Source: Terebella lapidaria
Lineage: Eukaryota; Annelida; Polychaeta; Terebellida; Terebellidae
Direction: 5' to 3'
Assembly (NCBI GenBank): GCA_949152475.1
Contig: OX424570.1
Span: 22,936,694-23,000,693 of the forward strand
Length of the DNA: 64,000 bases
Shown here: piece after piece, positions 32,282 to 44,384 of the stretch
How positions within the stretch are numbered: the stretch's first letter is position 1
Layout: each line of letters opens with the position of its first letter
Made by a program: the position numbers and the translations under genes
Notes under the pieces: model-generated
What the model was told of the DNA's origin: nothing
What the model saw: only the letters and a program-made list of their open reading frames with translations
Database searches by the model: none

Positions 32282-34128
32282 TCATAACGATGGCATAACA
32301 TCCAAATTATCATAGTTATCCACATCTATATCGAGCTCTTCCGCATAACTGTCCCCGTAGTATACAAGTAGTTCAGTACTTGGAGGGATATCCCGTGACG
32401 TCAGATAAAACACGCGACCATAACAGAAGGTTGGTATAATGTTTTCCTCTGATATATGGCGGGCACAATTGACATAACGTAGCCAGTTGGAACTATTCTC
32501 GAACTGAGCATCTACATGGAAAGATAACTCTCCTGATTTGGTCACCTGTAATGGAATAACGAAATAGAGCTGCTGAATTAACATATACTCATCTATATAT
32601 GTCATTATTTTTATTAAATATATGTAAAATAACCTACTTGCAACAAATATCTGATATTGATGCAGAATCTAACGAGTTTGAGTTCTCGCAATCCTTTTCC
32701 AAACAAAGGAACACAATAACTGAAATATCTATACATCTATACTCACCTCCCAAGCATAATCCAAATTGTAGCCCTCAATCTCCACGGTTTCATTGAGAGG
32801 GATGATATCCCCGTCAAACTCCCCCAGCCATGTATACCTAGGGATGAACGTGGTAGCAAACGCCCCTAGGCCCGCCCCTGGGATAGTGGACTCGTCCAAC
32901 TTGATCCACCCATCGGGAGCTGTTCTATACGCCCGGTAGGGGGCACCTATTGCTATCTGGAGCAAAGTGAAGATATTAGTGTAAAATATACCAGTAACTA
33001 GTTCCCAAAACCTCCCCTCAATTATTTGTGAACTACATGCAATTACAGCGTTTTCACAATATTACACAAGTTTCCAATACCATACACTGGGTGATCTGTG
33101 CAGGAAACCAATTCTCACCTTATTCGAGGCGTAAATAAGATCCAAGATAAATCCAGGAGATTCTGGATCTGGACACTCGACTTCATCCCAGGAATAGTCG
33201 TAGCTCAGGATTTCTGGGTCTTCAGTTGACGTCAGACCCACGATATTACACAACAACAGATAAAACACTTCTGAAAGGCAAATATAAAAATACAGACAAA
33301 CATATACATGTAGAAAGACATTTAGGTATCTACTTATTAAAACCACTTCAACCATGTATTTGTGATGGAATAACAAGCCTAATGTATATCTTTACAGGAT
33401 TAAAAGCAGAGCCCGACTGAACAGTTACATCCGATGCCCAACTCATATCTTCAGGGAAAGACAGTTGTTACATTATGTGACCATCATCTCAGTAGCCTTT
33501 TGGCTTGTGATTAGGTACTTATGTACTTGTCATAAAGCTATTCCATGGGGTTGGTTTCGAATTCCTAAGTTATTTTCCATAGGTTGTTGGGCAGTCGTAT
33601 ACTAATTCCATCAGGTGTACATGTTGTATTTTACATTAATTTTGTTATTGGCATCATCAAAGTCTAGTTGTATTGGTGGTGAGAGATTGATACTTACATT
33701 CCAACTGTCCAATTGATTTAACTAGCATACAAATGCCCAACAACCAACCAATCAATTTCAGAAGTCAGAAAAAAACCCAATGCAATAGGTGTATGATACA
33801 TGTACCCAATCAAAGGCCGAAAGGCTACTGAGTTGATGGTGTGTGTGAGAACATCTGCCTCAAAACTCAGATATGTTACACAGATAACAAATAGTGACAC
33901 TGAATATTTGTATTTACACTGAAATTCAATTCAATGCAAACCAGGATTTCAGAAGAACCTCAATGCAAAATATATCAAATACCCGAATTTATCAGTAACA
34001 TAATTACAAAATTGCATTGATAATAAACCTAGGAATAATTATCAGCTCTAACAAATGTTATTGCTCATCAGTCATTTACTGTAATGGGCACAATACATAC
34101 CTGATTTAATTTGTAATATAATATTCAT
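32282..34128 (-). CDS. PRDM9-like PR/SET-domain protein, paralogue A
   Basis: Four coding exons (minus): 34128-34101, 33270-33119, 32956-32747, 32545-32282; 654 nt, 217 residues. Junctions are GT-AG and sizes after exon 1 (152, 210, 264) equal those of paralogue B. The PR/SET domain spans about residues 62-205: PGAGLGAF (86-93, cofactor-binding region), SNWLRYVNCAR (149-159) and ELLVYYGDSYAEEL (188-201) closely resemble PRDM7/9, whose catalytic Tyr sits in the last motif. PR/SET enzymes methylate histone lysines. There is no KRAB, SSXRD or zinc finger. Residues 11-22 are hydrophobic, perhaps a signal or anchor. The in-frame Met in exon 2 of B is an Ile codon here, so exon 1 must supply the start. 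Confidence 0.8.
33485..33700 (-). repeat. Partial satellite-monomer copy in SET gene A intron
   Basis: CAGTAGCCTTTTGGCTTGTG to GAGATTGATACTTACA in reverse orientation, with an internal deletion between GGTGTACA and TGTTGTATTTTACA. Confidence 0.8.
33701..33850 (+). repeat. Partial satellite-monomer copy, opposite orientation
   Basis: ATGCCCAACAACCAACCAAT through CCCAATCAAAGGCCGAAAGG to CTACTGAGTTGATGGT, immediately adjoining the reverse copy. It includes the first half of the hairpin module. Confidence 0.7.
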
Positions 34129-36402
34129 TATTTCCCTTTACGAACACGTTCACCCCTGTAATGTGTTGTCCTGTCAATCACCTATACTCAATCAAACACT
34201 CCAATAGACTGATTAAGGCTAAAAGTGGAAGTTGGGTAGTGCGCAACAATTCATGTCAAATGGACGCATTTTCACACGTACATGGCAGTTTTTCTCTATC
34301 AAACATACTCGAATCGAATCCCGAAGACGTTGCTCAGGTTGAAAAGCAGTTGTAAGGTCACATGGAGGTGAATACATGTATAATGTTTCCTATAGGTATC
34401 AATATATCACCAATACACGACGGAAGCCTTAGTTTTGGGCAATAGTTGTGTTTCCATCTGAAACGCAAGCTGTGTCAGCATTATCTGAGCGATCTTGTTG
34501 TGTCTTTCGCATCCTACATGTATTTGCATACATGCTCAAACTGCAGCCAATTGTCACGTATTTTCTGTTTTATGCCGTGTAAGAGATAACAATATTCCCG
34601 GATAGACGATCAATATAACATACAACAACGTGCATAAATTTGCACATCAGATGGGGGACTTCATTGAATGTCATTGTGCTTGGCTGAAAAAAACTTACTT
34701 ATTTTCATGATAAATGCGACATCGAACAGCCACATATACGTACATCCATTCGTTCTCAGGCAGTGTTTTGCATTTTTCACGGGATTAAACTCTTATCTGA
34801 TCGTACTGTTGTGCAAAATAAACTCGAGGCAGCATATATGGGACCATGTAGCGCAATGTAATCTACTACTTCTCATTCACTGAATGAATACCATTTGATA
34901 GATGGCGTTTAATGATCTGGATCAGTATAATTATCCACTATTTCCAATTTGGTAAATGGAGCAGGCTTGTGTTCATGCATGGAACCTACACACAAATGTT
35001 CATCTAAATCCATCCCGGAATTGCAGATATAGCCCAAATATAGACTTACCCATAATCGGCTGATAAGGAATGGATGCTAACTAATATTCACCCTTAATCC
35101 GTCTGGCACATTTAAATCTTTATGATTATACACGTATACAACATACACACATGGGCCGATATACAAGACTCTCTTGTCTTAACAGGCTTGTTAAAATACA
35201 TGTGTATGTGCCTTGATGAAAATTGCCACCAGGTTCATTACCCTCGCCCCTATTTTTCAATCTACTTTTGTATTTTTCCAACTATTTTTGTATTTTTCTT
35301 TGGCCAAGGATGAAAACTCTCTATTATCGCTTGATGTCTAAAAATTAGGGTTCACGATTTTACAACTTTTGAGTGTTCTGAGATTCGAGGCCATATTGTG
35401 AAGCTAGTTTTCAATCGTTTTAACCCATGTTCGTTCAGGAAATCTGTCTGGATGATATAAACAATACTGTGAAATCTTACAGCTCAATATTGAACAACAA
35501 AGTCAAGGTCAGAAAAAAGTTCAAAATTGAAAAGTTGCAATAACTCTGCTTATATTAATGATTAATGTCCCTTATTAATTATATATTTTTCTATACTCAA
35601 TTCCCATCATTCGTTGTATGACCGATGGTCCTATGATCAAAATCCCCCATTATCTCCCAAGGTATGTATCAAAACAGAGTATATTATTAGATTCATTTAT
35701 TTTTTGGTGTATTGTTACTGTATATTATGCATCACTTTTTCAGAGATTCCTGAATAAACATTATACTATTCTATTCTGTGTGATTATTATGTTTCAAACG
35801 ATAGTAAATTGTGACCCCTCCATTCTACATAATAACAAATATTCGTACAAGAGTTTTAGTCATTGAATTTAATAAAAATAATGATGAACGTTGGGTATGA
35901 TAAAAAATGTTGATATCGATGTAGAAATGCAGCTCAAACTTTATTTTGACTGAGGATCATTCATTCATCAAAGGACGCGCAAGATGGCAATACATCCAAA
36001 ACATGACATCAGCTGTAATCATAATGAATGTGTGTCGAGGAAGTGGTGAAATTATACTTAAATGAATCAACACCAAAGAAGACTTTTCCGAGAATAACAA
36101 CAACGCTCGTGCCATTAAAGCATAATATTGTTTACAATATTGTCATTGAAGTTTCATAGTTCATTGTTCACGTAGATCGCATTTCCATGTGACAAATCAG
36201 TGATGGAGCTGCTATATATCAGATGAATCACTCAAGTATAAGTTTTGGGGCGAGCTAAATAATGCAGTATGTAAGTTGTTGATGTTTTGAATGTGCCTAT
36301 TTTGTTTTTTCACCACTTCCAACATCCAGCCTGTAATTGGTAATCATAGATTATGCATTCATGTATTCTAAACACGTTTTTATCATTATATGATATAGAA
36401 TC
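34129..36402. other. Intergenic, upstream of SET gene A
   Basis: No exon or known repeat seen. Short frames at 34161, 34668, 35122 and 35618 have no domain or codon support. Confidence 0.5.
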
Positions 36403-36606
36403 ATGTAAGTATCAATGTATTACCACCGATACAGCCAAATTTTGATGATTCCAATAACAAACGTAAAATAAATTTTGCAATAGAAACAATGCCCGACCAA
36501 ATACTTTATCAAAAGACACACTGGCGTCACCAGGGGCAGACAGTGTGGTAAATGTAGTTGTTTCTACTGTACACCTGATGGAATTAGTATACAACTGCCC
36601 CACAAC
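36403..36606 (+). repeat. Partial satellite-monomer copy
   Basis: GTAAGTATCAATGTATTACC to ACAACTGCCCCACAACTTAT, plus orientation, moderately diverged. Confidence 0.8.
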
Positions 36607-36739
36607 TTATAAATGTTTTTACATGAATGCCATCTTTGTTATGTTAAGTTTGTTATGACATGGATTTTTGCATTAAATTATATGAATGATTGGTCGTGTT
36701 TAGCTCCTATCCCAAGAAAGTTTAGCAAATATTTATTAT

Positions 36740-36870
36740 TTGTGTATGTATCAAACAATAGTCACCCATATACATAACTTCATTAGACAATCTAAATGGG
36801 AAAAAGCCCGAACAATGTGTCTATCAAAAGCCACATAGGCGTCGCCAGGGACAGACAGTGTGTAGAATAA
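36740..36870 (+). repeat. Short diverged satellite-monomer fragment
   Basis: GCCCGAACAATGTGTCTATC and GGCGTCGCCAGGGACAGACA correspond to the monomer's central part. Confidence 0.55.
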
Positions 36871-37039
36871 TCGAACTATTTCATACCTTACCCTTTATTG
36901 ATTTGGAGTTGCTAAGAAACATGAGAATTCAAGTGAAACGACTCGAAAAACTGAAACAAACCAAATTAAATACATAACCACGGTATTTGGCATTTTGGCT
37001 GCATGGCATTTTGGCAGTGACCACATATTCAAGAGAGTT

Positions 37040-37326
37040 TATAAATTATCAATCTATTAAAGGTAGATAGCTAGATTTTGATGATGCCAATACCAAACGT
37101 AAGAAACAAAGCCCATCCAAATAGTTGACCCAAAGACACACTGGTGCCATCAGGGGCAGACACTGTGTAAACTGAAGTTGTTTCTACTGTACACCTGATG
37201 GAATTAGTATACAACTGCCCAACAACGTATAAAAATTATTTTGAAATCCGAAACGAACCCCATGGAGTAGATATATGACAAGTACATAAGTACCTAATCA
37301 CAAGCCAAAGGGCTTCCGAGTTGATG
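37040..37326 (+). repeat. Satellite-monomer copy upstream of SET gene B
   Basis: ATTATCAATCTATTAAAGG to CACAAGCCAAAGGGCTTCCG, then GAGTTGATG. A near-complete plus-orientation copy. Confidence 0.8.
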
Positions 37327-37846
37327 TTACTTATCTACTTATTATACATTTTTTTCTTTTATTTTTACGGGATTTGTTCTGAATCTTAAATTATGTTAAT
37401 GGGCCGATCAGCATCGTGACCAGTAATGCAGTATGAAAAATATGAAAACTAATGTAGGTCTACGGAGAGAAGAATTGGATATGGAATTGGATTATTGGAA
37501 TCTGATAACTTTGCTGTTGATATGTAAGAACGAAATATAGTTAAAACAAACACTTTAGTCATGATGATGTTTCAACATACGTTCCCCATAATTAAAATAA
37601 TATTCAACGTCAGATGGTCTGACATTTGCAGGCGCGGTTGAGGAAAAGTCTTGGGATTCAATTTAGCGTGTGTAATTATGTTTAGTCATGCGTTGTGTGA
37701 ACACGAGCCATCCGCCGCCAATGTTTATTGATTTGGCATGCACGAGTGTTGTAATCAATAACATTCGAGTGTTGAGATGAGGAATACACTACTGACAAAT
37801 TGTTGGTCGGACAACACATAAGTAAAAGTGTTCGTATATGGTCACA

Positions 37847-39312
37847 ATGAATATTCAAGTCACATCAGGTATGTATTCCGGTAAATAACAGACGAGCAAC
37901 AACTAATGGGGAGATTTCTACCTGTAAATGAATGTTTCTATCAGCATCCAAGTAGATCCATTTATCACTTTTTGAGTTGAGACATGAATTCACCCATTTA
38001 CAAATAAACATAGAAAATACACCAATATAGGGTAGGATCCTTGCATTGAGGTCACCCCTAACTCGTGGCCTGTTTTGACGTAAAGTGGTGTTATTTATGT
38101 ACAAGACTATGTTTGTGGCCGTACGAGTCAATGTCACGTGTAACATACCTGAGTTTATATACATGTGCGTGTATTATACTATCTTGCTTTTTGCCTTTTT
38201 AAGAACTGCTCTATCTGTTGCTGTGTTATATGTCGGGCCTGACGAAAACAGAAGATCCAGAAATTCTGAGCTATGAATATTCTTGGGATGAAGTGGAGTG
38301 TCCAGATCCAGATTCTCGAGGATTTATACTGGATCTAATTTATGCCTCGAATAAAGTGAGAATCACTTCCATACAGTGATCTAGTTCACCGCACTGGAAA
38401 CATTCATACTATCCGGAGTGATTCTCATTTTATACGTATGTGCTGAATTCAAATAATAATTGTGGCTGGTAAAATGAACAATCAGAAATAACTTGACATT
38501 GAAAAAAGTATACCTATATTTCACACTAATTATTCAAGAGACTACATTCGTTGTGCCAGACGCATCTCCACGATAATAATGGTCTGGCAAACCCAGTTGT
38601 ATTTTGAAAGTATGCCTACTAAACAATACAACTCAGACATTACTCAACATATTGATATTATAATCCAGATAGAGATAGGTGCCCCCTATCGGGCGTATAG
38701 AACAGCTCCTGATGGGTGGATCAGACTGGACGAGTCCACTATCCCTGGGGCGGGTTTAGGGGCGTTTGCTACCACGTTCATCCCCAAGTACACATGGCTT
38801 GGAGAGTGTGAAGGGGAGATCGTCACTGTCAATGAAACCAGGGAAATTGAGGACTACAATTTTGATTATGCTTGGGACGTGAGTATGTGTTAATGATTTT
38901 ACCACACAATAAATTATATATCAATATTGTTTGATTATGAAAGATTTTGAGTAATAATTAGAAACTTTATCGGGTAAAATGGTTATTGTGTTCTTTCCAA
39001 TTCTAGTATTAGCTTTGATTAACGTTCACTGTGGATATCTTACAACAGGTGGCCAAGTCGGGACTGGTATTTTTCTATGTAGACGCTCAGTTCGATGAAA
39101 GTTCCAACTGGGTACGCTATATCAACTGTGCACGCCATCTGTCAGAGGAAAACGTGATACCAACGTTCTGCTATGGTCACTTGTTCTATATAACGTCACG
39201 GGATATCCATCCGGGCACTGAACTGTTTGTATACTATGGTGACAATTACGCGAAAAATCTAGGTATAGATGTGGATAATTATAATAATTTGGATGCTGTT
39301 CCATCGTTGTGA
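37847..39312 (+). CDS. PRDM9-like PR/SET-domain protein, paralogue B
   Basis: Four coding exons: 37847-37868, 38204-38355, 38669-38878, 39049-39312; 648 nt, 215 residues, GT-AG junctions. The short exon 1 (MNIQVTS) joins exon 2 at a split codon, giving a hydrophobic LLYLLLCYM segment, then an acidic linker (SWDEVECPDPDS), then PR/SET at about residues 60-203. PGAGLGAF, SNWVRYINCAR and ELFVYYGDNYAKNLGI are conserved. The tail is acidic and Asn-rich. An internal Met (38230) could start translation without the hydrophobic segment. It should methylate a protein lysine if active. All frames are clean, so it is the best candidate for a functional copy. The 5' flank before the start resembles that of paralogue C. 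Confidence 0.8.
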
Positions 39313-40040
39313 TACTAGTTATTCATATGAATCAGTTTGCTTTTGTTGCCTGTACACGTGTATTCAACTGTATATATAGATAACTACACAAATGCAACCA
39401 GAATTGTGTGATGCCGATAGGAACTGAACACCAAATCTGAATGGCTGTGAAATAGACAAAACAAAAATGTCATGGCACAAATATCATATTCGCAGTATAA
39501 ACGCATTTTCCATGATACAAACATTATGATACAAATTTCTTCCGCAGCTTCAAGAACTTCCAGGTTGCATACATGGTCAGAATCAGTTGTACTAGCGACA
39601 GCACTTAACATACCTACTGCATGACATCGAACATTCGTCAGTTCATCCATTAGGCGAAAGTTTCACAGGATATAATTTCTATCGCAGTCAAGGAACAAAC
39701 TGTACTTAAAAGTAAATGTAAAACAGATGATTATGAGGAAGCAACGCAACAGATTATGGACAACCGGTCCAATCATTGATGTCCGGGATAGGGACCACCA
39801 GGTACTGCACGCTAGGAGATAGTTATATACTACAGTTTTAATCTGGTTTGTTACCTTATTGATATTAATTACTGTATTGTGAATTTCTTCATCGAAAATT
39901 GACTTTGAGACCGAACAAAGTGAAATGCTTGACACGGACCATAATGCAGCAGCTACATTCGCCTGAAACTACCATAAGATAAAAGCTAATAATATGCATT
40001 AAATTGAGCCCAAGTTCTCATATTCTCATATGGTCTCATA
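39313..40040. other. SET gene B downstream flank
   Basis: The segment around 39838-39960 (CTTATTGATATTAATTACTG, then GAAATGCTTGACACGGACC) resembles the flank of paralogue C near 62060-62165 and the stretch near 57100. The duplication therefore included downstream DNA. Confidence 0.6.
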
Positions 40041-40049
40041 TGGTTTTAA

Positions 40050-40235
40050 GCATTGCAGGTGACAGATGACCTTGAGATTTACCAATCAAAGTCATCTTTG
40101 TGAACTTTGATGTCACCATCACATGTGCTGTATAAGACTCATTCTATGTTCACAATACCAACATACATGTATAGCTCTGTCAACAAGTATTTTGTCTGTA
40201 GAGGCCAATTTACACGTTTCAGGTTTATATATATA
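40050..40235 (-). mobile_element. GGTTACCGG-element fragment, left part (interrupted)
   Basis: GATGACCTTGAGATTTACCA to TACACGTTTCAGG aligns with 22430-22600 of the second GGTTACCGG copy. It continues at 41480 beyond a TIR transposon. Confidence 0.65.
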
Positions 40236-40237
40236 TA

Positions 40238-41419
40238 CTGACCAAAAAAAGAAACGCAATTTAGAAACTGGGCTATAATATTTTTTGCATCATTGTAAAT
40301 GGTATTTCAAAATATCTGAGCCTTGTGACTGCCCATATAGTGCAAAGGAAAAGTCGCGACACATTTACTCGCTCCGTTGGCGACAAATTACGACACGACA
40401 ATAGTTACGTAGATGGTCGTCTTCGAGCATTTGCACTACTCAGCCACTCCCAGATATGGTGTGATCTTTTAGTACCCACTGGGGTATATAACAAGCCGGC
40501 GAAATTTTAGGCAAATTGTCGATGCAAACGCTACCAAACCTTACAAGTTTGGTGCATCAATGTACGTATAGGATGATCTGAGCAAAAATGTGTCCTCACA
40601 GACCGGGCCTCCGATTTTATCGTCCCTAGAGCCATTGTATGGTATCTAAGAAGCAATACTGTAGCCAATGGAAATGCAACAAAATGCCTAAAACCTGCAA
40701 CACCGTATGGAATGACTCCGGGAGTTGAACGTCGTATGAAGCCGATTACACCTTCGTGGTCACTTCCGATCAGCCACAAGGACGCCAGCCGGGAATTAGG
40801 ACTGGAATTAATCCAGGATTAGCGGAAAGACAGATTGTAACAGTCTGCAAGAGGGTGACCTCCACACACGTAACACCCACCGAGTTGTGAATCCAACGGA
40901 GCCAAGGAAAAAGGGCTTTTCCGCATTGAATGGGAAACAGATATGGTGGAAAATATCAAACTGGTCAAACATGCACATTTACGAACAGATCCAGACTTGC
41001 TATGAACACCGCCGATGGTAGAACACGAATATGACGTCGTACATGTAACCGGTATGCTCACGCATGAGTACTCAAGATATGGTGGCCCAACGATATTGTA
41101 TGGGAGTCGAAATAAGTGTTTATTGTAGGACATGACCTCATTTCGCCGAGGACAGCCACAACTGAACGAAATTTGTCGTCCTGGGATCCATAGCCACACC
41201 AGAAAATAACAATGACTGACCATGTCATTCTGACTTTTGCCAGATGTGGCTTTGTGTGCTCCGTAAAGCTGAACGGGTGTGATGATTCCACAATATTGCG
41301 AATGATTGTCATTGTTTAGATGCTTTACTGCTCATGTATTACAAAATGCCTGACCTTACTATTTATTTTAATGAAATTATACAATAATATTGAAATATTG
41401 CGTTTCTTTTTTTGGTCAG
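40238..41419. mobile_element. TIR DNA transposon, 1,182 bp, TA-flanked
   Basis: Perfect 23-bp inverted repeats at 40238-40260 and 41397-41419 (beginning CTGACCAAAAAAAGAAACGC), flanked by TA on both sides. This fits Tc1/mariner-type insertion. The inside has only broken frames (for example 40531-40779 and 40819-41312 on minus), so it is non-autonomous or decayed. The family assignment is tentative. Confidence 0.8.
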
Positions 41420-41479
41420 TATACTTCTTATAAGCTGATACCATTATCCCACAATCCTAAACTCTATATGCAAGTCTTC

Positions 41480-41655
41480 AAACCTCAGATGCCAACTCAC
41501 ACATTCCACATCAGACATTTAGCACTCAAGTTCATCCGAAGTCAATTTGAAGGTCATAATTAGTTGTGACATATACGACTTCCTATATGCGCATAGTGCA
41601 AACATAAGCTCTCTGTCTGTCGAGAAGCCTTTTGTCTGTAGAGGCTGTCTACAGA
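41480..41655 (-). mobile_element. GGTTACCGG-element fragment, right part (interrupted)
   Basis: CAGACATTTAGCACTCAAG through GGTCATAATTAGTTGTGACA to TCTGTAGAGG aligns with about 22590-22725. Together with the left part it shows a nested insertion. Confidence 0.65.
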
Positions 41656-41684
41656 CTGTCGAACACGAAAACGACGACATTAGC

Positions 41685-44292
41685 GACATTATATTTATTC
41701 GTGTGTTACTGTCGGACACGTCAATGACATAGCGACGGTAACTTTCTGTCGTACTACTGTCGCACACGCCAAGGACGCCATTAGCGACCATGGGGCGCGA
41801 ATACCGACGGTATATATTTATTGGTGTACAACTGTCGCACACACCAGGGACGAAATTAGCGACGGTGGGACGCGAATACCGACGGTATATATTTATTGGT
41901 GTACAACTGTCGCACACGCCAAGGACGCAATTAGCGACCGTGGGACGCGAATGCCGACGGTATATATTTATTGGTGTACAACTGTCGCACACGCCAAGGA
42001 CGCCATTAGCGACCGTGGGAAGCGAATACCGACGGTATATATTTATTGGTGTACAACTGTCGCACATGCCAAGGACGCCATTAGCGACGGTGGGACGCGA
42101 ATGCCGACGGTATATATTTATTGGTGTACAACTGTCGCACACGCCAAGGATGCCATTAGCGACCGTGGGACGCGAATACCGACGGTATATATTTATTGGT
42201 GTACTACTGTCGCACACGCCAAGGACGCCATTAGCGACCGTGGGACGCGAATACCGACGGTATATATTTATTGGTGTACAACTGTCGCACACGCCAAGGA
42301 CGCCATTAGCGACCGTGGGACGTGAATGCCGACGGTATATATTTATTGGTGTACAACTGTCGCACACGCCAAGGACGCCATCAGCGACGGTGGGACGCGA
42401 ATGCCGACGGTATATATTTATTGGTGTACTACTGTCGCACACGCCAAGGACGCCATTAGCGGCCGTGGGACGCGAATACCGACGGTATATATTTATTGGT
42501 GTACTACTGTGGCACACGCCAAGGATGCCATTAGCGACCGTGGGACGCGAATACCGACGGTATATATTTATTGGTGTACTACTGTCGCACATGCCAAGGA
42601 CGCCATTAGCGACCGTGGGACGCGAATACCGACGGTATATATTTATTGGTGTACTACTGTCGCATATGCCAAGGATGCCATTAGCGACCGTGGGACGCAA
42701 ATACCGATGGTATATATTTATTGGTGTACTACTGTCACACATGCCAAGGACGCCATTAGCGACCGTGGGACGCGAATACCGACGGTGTATATTTATTGGT
42801 GTACTACTGTGGCACACGCCAAGGACGCCATTAGCGACCGTGGGACGCGAATACCGACGGTATATATTTATTGGTGTACTACTGTCGCACATGCCAAGGA
42901 CGCCATTAGCGACCGTGGGATGCGAATACCGACGGTATATATTTATTGGTGTACTACTGTCGTGCACGCCAAGGACGCCATTAGCGACCATGGGACGTGA
43001 ATACCGATGGTATATATTTATTGGTGTACTACTGTCGCACATGCCAAGGACGCCATTAGCGACGGTGGGACGCGAATACCGATGGTATATATTTATTGGT
43101 GTACTACTGTGGCACACGCTAAGGACGCCATTAGTGACCGTGGGACGCGAATACCGACAGTATATATTTATTGGTGTACTACTGTCGCACACGCCAAGGA
43201 CGCCATTAGCGACCGTGGGACGCGAATACCGACGGTATATATTTATTGGTGTACTACTGTCGCACACGCCAAGGACGCCATTAGCGACGGTGGGACGCGA
43301 ATACCGACGGTATATATTTATTGGTGTACTACTGTGGCACACGCCAAGGACGCCATTAGCGACCGTGGGACGCGAATACCGACGGTATATATTTATTGGT
43401 GTACTACTGTCGCACACGCCAAGGACGCCATTAGCGACCGTGGGACGCGAATACCGACGGTATATATTTATTGGTGTACTACTGTCGCACACGCCAAGGA
43501 CGCCATTAGCGAACGTGGGACGCGAATACCGACGGTATATATTTATTGGTGTACTACTGTCGCACACGCCAAGGACGCCATTAGCGACCGTGGGACGCGA
43601 ATACCCACGATATATATTTATTGGTGTACTACTGTCGCACACGCCAAGGACGCCATTAGCGAGAGTGGGACGCGAATACCGACGGTATATATTTATTGGT
43701 GTACTACTGTCGCACACGCCAAGGACGCCATTAGCGACTGTGGGACGCGAATACCCACGATATATATTTATTGGTGTACTACTGTGGCACATGCCAAGGA
43801 CGCCATTAGCGACCGTGGGATGCGAATACCGACGGTATATATTTATTGGTGTACTACTGTCGCACATGCCAAGGACGCCATTAGCGACCGTGGGATGCGA
43901 ATACCGACCGTATATATTTATTGGTGTATTACTGTCGCACACGCCAAGGACGCCATTAGCGACCGTGGGACGTGAATACCGACGGTATATATTTATTGGT
44001 GTACTACTGTCGCACATGCCAAGGATGCCATTAGCAACCGTGGGACGTGAATACCGACGGTATATATTTATTGGTGTACTACTGTCGCACACGCCAAGGA
44101 CGCCATTAGCGACTGTGGGACGCGAATAGCGACGGTATATATTTATTGGTGTACTACTGTCGCACACGCCAAGGACGCCATTAGCGACCGTGGGACGCGA
44201 ATACCCACGGTATATATTTATTGGTGTACTACTGTGGCACACGCCAAGGACACCATTAGCGACCTTGGGACGCGAATACCGACGGTATATAT
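41685..44292 (+). repeat. 75-bp minisatellite array, about 33 copies
   Basis: The unit contains ACCGACGGTATATATTTATT, GGTGTACTACTGTCGCACAC, GCCAAGGACGCCATTAGCGA and CCGTGGGACGCGAAT. The 75-bp length is exact through most of the array. Because 75 is a multiple of three and the unit lacks stops in several frames, long open frames exist on both strands (907 codons minus, 779 plus). These are best read as by-products. The first units are degenerate and start inside the end of the GGTTACCGG fragment. Confidence 0.95.
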
Positions 44293-44384
44293 GGTAGGTA
44301 GTTCATGGTAAGCTCACGCGAAATTAGCTCCCACGAAATCTTATCCAGTGCAATTTTATGCGACGGCCATGCGGCGGTCCGTCA

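Noticed and set aside
40531..41312. Transposase gene in the TA-flanked element
   Set aside because: Only short broken frames; I could not recognise DDE/D motifs in order on either strand.
41519..44242. A 907-codon minus-strand ORF and 779/322/224-codon plus-strand ORFs
   Set aside because: They are by-products of a 75-bp unit without stops; antisense frames are equally open and there are no domains or non-repetitive sequence.
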